The notes below the pieces were generated by a model. The model was given only the letters and a program-made list of their open reading frames with translations. It was not told where the DNA came from and searched no databases. A stretch of 64,000 nucleotides of DNA from Sternotherus odoratus (taxonomy: Eukaryota > Chordata > Testudines > Kinosternidae): the NCBI GenBank assembly GCA_032164245.1, contig JAVMKO010000003.1, positions 36,579,390 through 36,643,389 of the forward strand, in the 5' to 3' direction. Both the position numbers and the translations under genes were made by a program. Position 1 is the stretch's first letter. Each line of letters begins with the position of its first letter. Positions 56,330 to 64,000 of the stretch are shown in pieces.

Positions 56330-56612
56330 TAACCATGATGCTATGTGTTATAGTGGATAGAACACACACTTGGGAATCAGGATTCCTGGATTCTATTCCC
56401 ATCTCATTCAACTGACTTGCTGTGTGATCTTGAACAATGTCCTTCACCTCTCTTTCCCTTCCCACACTTTGCTATCTGGTCTGTTTTGACTATAAGCTGT
56501 TCAGAGCAGGGATTGTCTCTCACTATATATTTGCACAGTGTCTCCATAATGGAACCCCAATCTCAAACAGGCCCTCTAAACATTAGTATAACACAAATAA
56601 TGATCCAATTAG
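56330..56612 (+). mobile_element. MIR/CORE-type SINE with 3' tail
   Basis: A tRNA-like head (TATAGTGGATAGAACACACA, then GATTCCTGGATTCTATTCCC), a core (CTTGCTGTGTGATCTTGAAC) and a tail (CAGAGCAGGGATTGTCTCTC, then GCACAGTGTCTCCATAATGG) occur in order. It ends in an AATA-rich run. This is the most complete SINE of this type in the window. Confidence 0.75.
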
Positions 56613-57100
56613 GGATGTTTACCTTTCACACAGCTCCTGCTGTTGGTGGCATTTCTTGTGTACCATCTGAACAGTTATTTTTCCAGTGCATATGAAATTT
56701 TCTTTGAATATAGATTACGGTTGTGTGCTACCTATACAGTCTGCCTCCGTTCCATATAGTCGTCAGGCCTGTATATCCACCCTTTCAGAATATTCATCTG
56801 TTCATTTGGCGCATTTTGGCTCATCTGCAGGGCAATGGAGAAGACATGATCATTCCACTTAAGATACTGTTTTCAAATGATATGGCTGTGAATGTATCAG
56901 TAATATTTTGATTCATGCACACGTCTACAAAGGCAGCTTTGTATTTTGGAGCATGGAGCTCTCAGCATTTACTCTCCAGTCATCTGTCATAACAGATTGT
57001 GGTTTTTGCTTTTGCTGTCGGAGGGAAGACAAAGCAGTTTGATTAACCCTTGGTTTCTATTATTTATTACCCGCTCTGTCTGATTTTATTTAAGTAAAAG
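56613..57100. other. Spacer, nothing recognised
   Basis: No gene or named repeat found. Confidence 0.3.
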
Positions 57101-57430
57101 CTCAGTCTAGGCATAACACAAACACTTGTCACACACAGCTTCACAAAGTACTTCTCCACAGGAATGCGGTACATCTTCTCTGAGTAAATAGAATGAAGTA
57201 CAGCCCAAAGGAAAAACATTAAAGACAAAAGCATGCTGCCAGGGACCCAGTGGGGATGGATGATCAGGAGAAGTCATCAACTGCTCAGTGTTCACAGGAT
57301 CTTTAGGCAGCCACCCTTCACATGCCCTCTCTAAAGAGATAGGGAGCTTGAGGTTTGGCTTGAAGCTCCAATTGGCTAGTGACATCGTGGCATGCGGAGT
57401 AAGGATGGAACTTGGTGCTTCAGGCACTTT
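57101..57430 (-). other. Possible decayed coding fragment
   Basis: A 106-codon minus-strand frame (57,427-57,107) is not low-complexity. A second frame in the same stretch reads MYRIPVEKYFVKLC before a stop, and AATAAA follows near 57,093 on the minus strand. This pattern could be a frameshifted processed pseudogene. I recognise no protein, so this is weak. Confidence 0.2.
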
Positions 57431-57503
57431 TCAGTGTGAGGGAAGCTATCTTTTTATTTCATCTATTCTGAGCATTTGTGTGAATAAAAAAAGTAGCACA
57501 ATG

Positions 57504-57730
57504 AAGGGCTACTCTACACTATAAAGGCTTTGCCACTATAGCTATATAGATATAGCTCTATCAGAGGTCCCTAATGGAGACTCAGTTTATAGTGACAAAA
57601 TATTTTGCCTGTATAGTTAAACCACATGCTATACTGTCAAAAGGACTCTTGCCAGTATTAGCTGCTTCTACAGCAGGGATGTTGCCAGCATAGCTATGTT
57701 GATTAAGGGTGTGATTTTGACAAACATTGT
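57504..57730. mobile_element. Harbinger-type MITE fragment
   Basis: GGGCTACTCTACACTATAAA and GGCTTTGCCACTATAGCTAT resemble the left half of Harbinger-type MITEs (GGGCTTGTCTACACT). TGCCAGCATAGCTATGTTGA at the right mirrors part of it, but the closing terminus is lost. Confidence 0.5.
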
Positions 57731-58021
57731 AGTGTAGTCCTGGATTGAGTGGCTGGCAAAGAATTGGTTGTATTAGTCATGGAGAAGATCCAAAAATTGA
57801 GGTAAAAAAGCAACAGCTCACTTAAGAGAAACTCAACATGTACATAATGTAAATGTACAGCATGTAAAGATTGTAAATTCCACAGACAAGGGGAGTGTAA
57901 TGGCAAAGCTCAGTTTCTTTTTCTATAGGTACTGACAGGGATTATGTTTGAGGAAGATATGGGACCAACAAATCACTTATATAGGAAGAGGCTCTAGAAG
58001 TTGAACAATTGACAGTATGTA

Positions 58022-58198
58022 CAGGCATATCGCATCTTATGCGAGGGTTCCGAAACTCCATTGAGTTCAATGGCGGGTGAAATCGCCCGCCCTAAGAAAA
58101 CTTTTATATTTTTAGTTTTCCCTTTCTTTCTTTTTTTTGGTCAACCGTGTAAAGCAGAAATCATGTGTGTTAAATGCGCCTAAGACGCGACTTGCCTG
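58022..58198. mobile_element. Tigger/pogo-like MITE
   Basis: CAGGCATATCGCATCTTATG and CCTAAGACGCGACTTGCCTG are imperfect inverted ends of a 177-bp element. TA lies on the left and GA (degenerate) on the right. Confidence 0.7.
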
Positions 58199-58502
58199 GA
58201 TAATTGCTAGTCAGTCTCCAACTGGTCAAACTGGTTTTTAATACATGAAACATCACTGTCTCACAAACTAAGCAGTTAGGAAGGCTGTACCTGTCTTTTG
58301 AATGCTCATACAAGCAGAAACTACTGGAAACCAGGACATTTTTCAAAGAAGTGTAAAAGGCCTTGAGTTTTCCTTTCTTAACTTGATAGCTTCCCTGACT
58401 AGGAGATATAGATACATCTATAGCTTATGATACAGAAAGTCTCCCTTAAATAAGGCATGGTAAGGGTTTCTGACACTGTTGCAGACATATTAACATCAAC
58501 AG

Positions 58503-59612
58503 TAGGCTGACCATATTTCCTTTAGACAAAAACGGGACACTGGGAGGGCAAAAACGGGACAGGGTGTGTGGGGGGGCATGGCCCCACCTGGGCCCCCCAG
58601 CACCGGGCGGGGGGGAGGCAGAGGAGGGTCGGGGGGGATGGATGGAGGAATAAGCAGAACTGGGATGGGGGATGAAGAGGATGGAGGGAGAGAGAGAGAA
58701 GGGGAGATGAGGGATGAAAATGATGGAGGGGACGGAGGGAGAGAAGGCACGAAGGTGAGAAAGGGAGAGGATGGATGGATGAGAGAAGAGATGGGGGTAG
58801 GGAGCAGGAGGGATGGAGGAGGCAAGGGACAGCGAGAAGGAGGGATGGAGAGAAGGGAGATGGAAGAGGAGGCAGTGGACGGAGGGAGAGAGAGAAGGGA
58901 GGGATGGAGAAGGGGGATAGAGAGAAGGAAGAGAGGGATGGAGGGATAGAGAGAAGGGAGGAAGGAAGGGATGGAGGGATGGAGAAGGGGATAGAGAGAA
59001 GGGATGGAGTGAGTGAGAGGAGGCAGTGGACGGAGGGAGAGAGCAGGGAGGAAGGGAGGGATGGAGAAGGGGAATGGAGAGAAGGGAGTGATGGAGGGAA
59101 GGAGGAATAGAGGAGGAGGCGGCAGCGGGCGGCGGGCTGGAGGAGGCGGCAGATCGGAGCTGTCTGGAGCCGCAGCCGGGGGCCGAGCGCGCCGGCGGGG
59201 GGGCTGCCGGCCAGGTTTTATGAAGAGAGAAGGGATGGAGGGAGTGAGAGGAGGCAGTGGACGGAGGGAGAGAGCAGGGAGGAAGGGAGGGATGGAGAAG
59301 GGGGATGGAGAGAAGGGAGGGATGGAGGGAAGGAGGAATAGAGAGGAGGAGGCGGCAGCGGGCGGGGGCTGGAGGCGGCGGCAGATCGGAGCTGTCAGGA
59401 GCCGCAGCCGGGGGCCGAGCAAGCCGGTGGCAGCGGCGGGGGACACATTTTATGACTCCATGTTTTATGAGTCCTGTTTTATGAGTCCACGTTTTATGAG
59501 TCCTGCCCCCAAAACGGGACAAAATTGATATTTTGGACAAAAAGACGGGACGGTTAAAAAACATTAAAAAAACGGGACTGTCCCGTTCAGAACGGGACGT
59601 ATGGTCAGCCTA
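58503..59612. mobile_element. hAT-type element, inverted relative of the 16,868 copy
   Basis: TAGGCTGACCATATTTCC and GGTCAGCCTA ends are flanked by a perfect 8-bp duplication ATCAACAG (58,495-58,502 and 59,613-59,620). It carries the same GTCCCG/CGGGAC subterminal words, CATAAAAC motifs and GGAGGGA minisatellite as 16,868-17,868, in opposite orientation. It is 1,110 bp long and includes an internal tandem duplication. The 372-codon minus-strand frame is a Ser/Pro-rich repeat translation, not a gene. Confidence 0.88.
58994..59453. repeat. Internal tandem duplication of about 230 bp
   Basis: GAGAGAAGGGATGGAGTGAG to GGCCAGGTTTTATGA (to about 59,222) is repeated from GAGAGAAGGGATGGAGGGAG to ACACATTTTATGA. 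The units share the GGCAGATCGGAGCTGTC block and differ at scattered positions. Confidence 0.8.
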
Positions 59613-59727
59613 ATCAACAGCAAAATGAAGCATTTGATTTGTGTGTGATTTGTGGATACCCATAGCTTCTTTTGTTCACCTGGAGTGTAGAAATATTATC
59701 ACACATGCTAGTAAAGAATAACTAAAA

Positions 59728-60276
59728 TTATTAGGGGTTTGGAACAGGCCCCATATGAAGAGCGATTAAAGTGAGGCTGGGACTTTTCATCTTGGAAAAG
59801 AGGAGACTAAGGGTAGAGGTATATAAAATTATGAGTGGTGTGGAGAAAGTGAATAAGGAAAAGTTATTTACTTGTTCCCATAATATAAGAACTAGGGGCC
59901 ACTAAATGAAATTAATGGGCCACAGATTTAAAACAAATAAAAGGAAATTCTTCACACAGCACACAGTCAACCTGTGGAACTCCTAGTCTGAGGAGGTTGT
60001 GAAGGCTAGGATTATAATAGGGTTTAAAAGAGAACTAGATAAATTCATGGAGATTAAGTCCATTAATGGCTATTAGCCAGGATGGGTGATGAATGGTGCC
60101 CCGAGTCTCTGTTTGTTAGAGGGTGGTGATGGATGGCAGGAGAGAGATCACGTAATCACTGCCTGTTAGGCTCACTCCCTCTGGAGCACCTGGCATTGGC
60201 CACTGTCGGCAGACAGGACACTGAGCTGGTGGACCTTTGGTCTGATCCAGTATGGCCATTCTTATGTTCTTAAGAA
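59728..60276 (+). mobile_element. CR1 LINE 3' end
   Basis: CATCTTGGAAAAGAGGAGAC, CTATTAGCCAGGATGGGTGA, CTCTGGAGCACCTGGCATTG and CCAGTATGGCCATTCTTATG are in the order of a CR1 3' region. It ends TTATGTTCTT. No intact reading frame. Confidence 0.85.
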
Positions 60277-61007
60277 TAATATCAGGATGAACAACCTACA
60301 AGTTTCCTTGGAGCTAAAGGTATTGGGAATGAAATTCAGTCCTGTTCTTTGTAAAATCTGCTTACCATCCAATATGTACTGAAAGTACCACACTAATGGC
60401 TGTTAGTGGGATGGTAAAAGAGCAAGGAACACTGTGTTGTGCATCCATTGAATAGCTTGGTTTCTTGAAGGCTAACTTGGAAAAATTCCTAGGAAATACA
60501 GCTCTGCCTCTAATGTAGTCTGCAGAGGGTCAGGCTGAATAGAACAAATTGAGCATTAGTGGATAACTATGTGACAGACTCCGTGGGGTCCCTTTGCCCA
60601 CTCAACACCCACATAAAATTTATTTGTTTGCCTACCAGGCTAATGTGAATTAATGCTCTGCAACTTTATATCCAGCTATCAATTCAATGGAAAACAAACA
60701 AACCAGATGCCAGATGCTTTCTTGGGGATCCACAGGGGAAACAGTGAATAGTACATTCAAGAACCAACATAATGTTCTTACTCCTTCTCTTTTAAATCCT
60801 CTCCTCCTAAAAGCGGTGACACATGACTTTGACAAAAGGCTTAGTTCAATTGCAGCCTTCCATTTTGACTTGATTTTGTTAGGGTACTAGGTGGGAAGAT
60901 AGCTGAAGGTAATTTACATACAGATCTAACTTTGAACATAGCAATTATCTCAGTGGATCAGAGACAGGGTTCCTCTAATTATATATTATCTACCATCCTT
61001 TTACTAT
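60277..61007. other. Spacer, nothing recognised
   Basis: No gene or named repeat found. Confidence 0.3.
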
Positions 61008-61333
61008 TTGTTATCTTATATACTTTTATGATGTCCCCTCTTTTTTGCTTCCTTTCTAAGATCCACAATCACCGTTTTTTTACAGTCTTTCTTTATGTGA
61101 AACTTTCATTGCCCTTAATCAGTACTCTCATCACCTTTCTCTGAACCCGCTCTCATTCTACCGTATCCTTTTTTAAATGGGTCAACCAGCATTGCACACA
61201 ATCAAAGGTGATGCCTCACCTGGAATTTATTTATATAAAGGCATTATAATATTTTCTGTATTATTTTCCATCGGATTCCCTATATATCCTAAACTCCCCT
61301 GCTGCATACTCAATTGAGGTCTTCATTAAACTT
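61008..61333 (-). mobile_element. CR1 LINE fragment
   Basis: On the plus strand ATGATGTCCCCTCTTTTTTG, CACCTTTCTCTGAACCCGCT, GGTGATGCCTCACCTGGAAT and TATAAAGGCATTATAATATT are the inverse of CR1 3' coding and UTR sequence. Decayed. Confidence 0.7.
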
Positions 61334-62322
61334 TAAGCACAAAAAAGTGACAGTTTGGGATATAGGGGTTTTTTTGTAAACCCTTCATCTCATGCACATT
61401 TCTATTCTCACTCTCTCAAGTATTCTTACTCTCTTGCCTGAGGACTAGAAGGGGAAGAAGTAATTCCTTTATTGTTCTCTCATCCTTCAAAGGCAACTAA
61501 TAGCAAGATCCTCACTTCCAATAAGTTAAGACCTGCCATGTTGAGTTCCATGTGCATGTTAATAAGTATTTTAAGCTCTGGCCCATCTATGTTTACTTTT
61601 GATAATAGAAAAACCTATTTATTAAATCAATTACTGGAAAAGGTGACAATACATGAGATAGGCGAAAGGATTTGTCGTGACAGTGATAAGTCATGTAACA
61701 ATTATTTCAAGTGCACCATTTACTTTTTGGAAAGCACTGAAGCAAATGCCAGAATTTCAATGTACAGGATGTTATAAGAAATATAAATCTTAACAATCAT
61801 CCTTACTCCATTCCCCCTCACTTGAGATACAAGCCACATATTAAGTTAATTAATTTTCTAAAAAGTATCCCTAAAGGCACCAAAGTACATGGCATATTTA
61901 ATAACTATTGCTAATGGTGGTGGTAGTTTTATTTATTATTGTATTCATGTAGGTCCGATGAGCCCTAGTGGTGAATCAAGATTCCATTGAACTACTCATT
62001 TCTTCTCTTCATGTATTGACATCCATGCTAAGCTAAGTTTAACTTTAACTATATGTTTGTAAGGCAGAATCTAACATTTTATTTATTTTAAAATACTATG
62101 CACCACTATCATGCTATGAAACTAATAACAAAATGCAGATCATTTTGTACTTGAGATTTTACCTGGACTGTGTTTTCTTTATCCCAGTTCCAACTTTACC
62201 ATCTTCCATTTGTATTGTATGAACTAACAGCCCTCAGAAAGCTATCTTTGAAAGGTTTTTTTGTTTCTGTTTAAGCCTCTAGGCTACAAAATGTTGCACT
62301 TTGTTAGCCACTTGAGTGCAGT
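61334..62322. other. AT-rich spacer
   Basis: No gene or named repeat found. Confidence 0.3.
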
Positions 62323-62330
62323 AACAAAAG

Positions 62331-62602
62331 CAGAAGTTCTCAAACTGTGGGTGGTGATCCCGGAGTGGTTCATGACCTCATTTTAATGAGGTAATCAAGA
62401 ATGGCATTAGACTTGCTGGGGCCCAAGGCCGAAGCCTGAGCCCCACAGCCTGGGGCAGTGAGGTTCGGGCTTTGGCTTTGATCCCCCTGCCTGAGGTGGT
62501 GGGGCTTGGGCAAGCCTAGGCTTCGGTCTCCCTTCCTGGGGTCGTGTAGTAATTTTTCTTGTCAGAATGGGGTCATGGTGCAATGAAGTTTGGGAACCCC
62601 TG
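62331..62602. mobile_element. hAT-type MITE
   Basis: CAGAAGTTCTCAAACTGTGG and AAGTTTGGGAACCCCTG are inverted-type ends. The flanks AACAAAAG (62,323-62,330) and AACTAATG (62,603-62,610) match at 6 of 8. The interior GCTTGGGCAAGCCTAGGCTT stretch is a GC-rich imperfect repeat shared with 63,184-63,435. Confidence 0.7.
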
Positions 62603-62854
62603 AACTAATGGAATATCTAGTAGCAGCTGAGTGAGCTTGTCTTAGCGAGGAAAACAGAAGTAGTTTCACAAGTGTGAACATTTTACTGTGTATTTAAACC
62701 CGCACGCACCCTACTCTGCATTCACCTAGATTGTTTTCATTTCTGTCTTTTCATTTTGAGCCACATACAAAGCTGAACAACTTCAGGCATAGTTAAAAGA
62801 AAAATATCATGATTCCCTCAGGATATTGTTAGTGAACCAGGCCTGTAAAACTAA

Positions 62855-63072
62855 AGTGTTCAAAATAGAACTAGGTAAGTTCATGATGGATAGATCCATC
62901 AAAGGCTATTAGCCAGGATGGGCAGGGATTATGTCCATAGACTCTGTTTGGCAGAAGCTGGGAATGAGCAACAGGGGATGGATCACTTGATGATTACCTG
63001 TTTTGTTCATTCCCTCTGGGGCACCTGGCACTGGCCATTGTTGAAAGAAGGGATACTAGATGGACCTTTGGT
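62855..63072 (+). mobile_element. CR1 LINE 3' fragment
   Basis: GGCTATTAGCCAGGATGGGC, CCTCTGGGGCACCTGGCACT and GATGGACCTTTGGTCT repeat the order seen at 59,728-60,276. Confidence 0.8.
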
Positions 63073-63183
63073 CTTAAAAGAGTGGAAGCCCCTTTCCCCT
63101 GCCCTTTGTTTGTACTCCATACACAGAGTTAGAGAGATATAGGAAGACCAGGGGCATTTCACATACAGCATATTAATCTATTT

Positions 63184-63435
63184 AGGGTTCAAAGACACTA
63201 CACGGCCCCAGGAAGGGAGACCAAGGCCTGGGCTTGACTGAGCCCCTCCAACCCGGGTGGGGGGGACTAAAGCCAAAGCCCGAACCTCTTTGCCTCAGGC
63301 TGTGGGGCTCAGGCTTCAGCCCCAGGAAGTGGGGCTCGGGCTTCGGCCCTGGGCCCCAGCAAGTCTAAGGCCATCCTTGATGACCTCATTAATGAACCAC
63401 TCGGGGGTCATGACCCACAGTTTGAGACCCACCCA
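63184..63435. mobile_element. hAT-type MITE, inverted relative of 62,331 copy
   Basis: The right end ACAGTTTGAGACCC is the inverse of TTCTCAAACTGTGG. Interior GGGGCTCGGGCTTCGGCCCT and CCCCAGCAAGTCTAAGGCCA match the 62,331 copy in reverse. The left end is shortened (AGGGTTC directly before ACTACACGGCCCC). Confidence 0.65.
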
Positions 63436-64000
63436 AGAATGCTGAAAAACTGATAATTTACCTTCACAAATTACCTAGAGGGTCACACAGGTTTAGGCAA
63501 TGCTAGTAAGATTCCATGTGCATAGAAACACTATTTTATAATTCACTTCTACATTAATTCTCCATTTGGAATGTACTTCTTTATTTGCAGGGTTAATGTA
63601 CCCACTAGCATCCGTATGGGAATTCATTATTAAATGAGGCAAACCACTGAGTTCCAAAGAAAGATCATTAAAACAAGCAATTTAAGTGTTTGTCATGTTG
63701 GTGTCCCAAAATGTAAAAACAGTGAGAAGGATTACACTTATTAATTTATCCTTTCTCGGTGCTTATGATCATGTGGAAATGTATGGTCGCTGTTTGGAAA
63801 AAGCTTAAAATCTAATGCTCCACTCTTGTAATTGTGTCTGCAATGGTGAACCCTTGAGACCAACCAGCATTCTGGATAGCACAGGGGCCAGTCCATGCAC
63901 ATCTGGTTGCAGGATTTGGAAACCAGGGGCTTAATCTTTCATCACAGGTTTCTGTGGAAATAAAGCTGATCCTTAAATAGGTTTTTATAGCCTGATAGTA
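63436..64000. other. Spacer to window end
   Basis: No gene or named repeat found. Confidence 0.3.

Noticed and set aside
58446..59564. 372-codon minus-strand open frame
   Set aside because: It is a translation of a CCTCC/CTTCC pyrimidine minisatellite inside a hAT element; the frame starts in the terminal repeat and a similar start occurs in the 16,868 copy.

Overview
The window looks like nuclear DNA from a reptile, most probably a turtle. The call rests on its repeat mix: many CR1/L3 LINE pieces, MIR/CORE-type and tRNA-derived SINEs, a two-gene PIF/Harbinger DNA transposon with many short relatives, hAT-type miniature elements, a Helitron and LTR elements. The species call is inference; no sequence search was possible. 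There are no bacterial operons, no CRISPR array, and no recognisable host gene beyond one candidate 108-bp exon. It reads as intergenic or intronic DNA built largely from layered transposons.

Layout. 1-6.8 kb: AT-rich unique DNA with two hAT elements (2651-2989 and 3024-3974, both with 8-bp target duplications) and old LINE/SINE pieces. 6779-8838: a non-autonomous Helitron filled with G-rich/C-rich minisatellites in opposite orientations. 9-16.8 kb: CR1 and MIR fragments, a truncated Harbinger MITE and an odd T-rich block at 13.1-14.3 kb. 16.87-17.87 kb: a hAT element with repeated GTCCCG motifs and a long hairpin. 18.3-20.2 kb: an L3/CR1 copy split by younger DNA. 20.3-21.1 kb: hAT with a second hAT piece inside. 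21.19-21.44 kb: a 5S-rRNA-derived SINE with a 12-bp target duplication. 23,043-27,597: the centrepiece, a 4,555-bp PIF/Harbinger element with an intact DD35E transposase on the minus strand, a convergent two-exon Myb/SANT-like gene on the plus strand stopped by one TAG codon, and an unexplained 157-codon ORF antisense in that gene's intron. 29,500-31,750: a short LTR retrotransposon whose LTRs hold 39-bp tandem repeats. 32-45 kb: a Tigger-type MITE, solo LTRs at 33.2, 39.8 and 44.6 kb, hAT MITEs and an L3/CR1 copy. 46,797-46,904: candidate exon. 47.8-50.5 kb: a second Tigger-type MITE and a hAT element nested inside another hAT. 53.9-54.5 kb: one Harbinger MITE nested inside another. 58-60.3 kb: a third Tigger-like MITE, an inverted relative of the 16.9-kb hAT element, and CR1. 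61-63.4 kb: CR1 pieces and two inverted hAT copies.

How the parts relate. In PIF/Harbinger elements the transposase and the Myb-like protein act together, the Myb-like partner being needed for DNA binding and nuclear entry. Here the transposase frame is open, the partner has a single nonsense change, and the terminal repeat closely resembles that of the MITE at 54,011-54,306. The element is therefore a recently disabled relative of a source able to mobilise such MITEs. Almost all other long open frames are translations of low-complexity GC-rich repeats and are not listed as genes.
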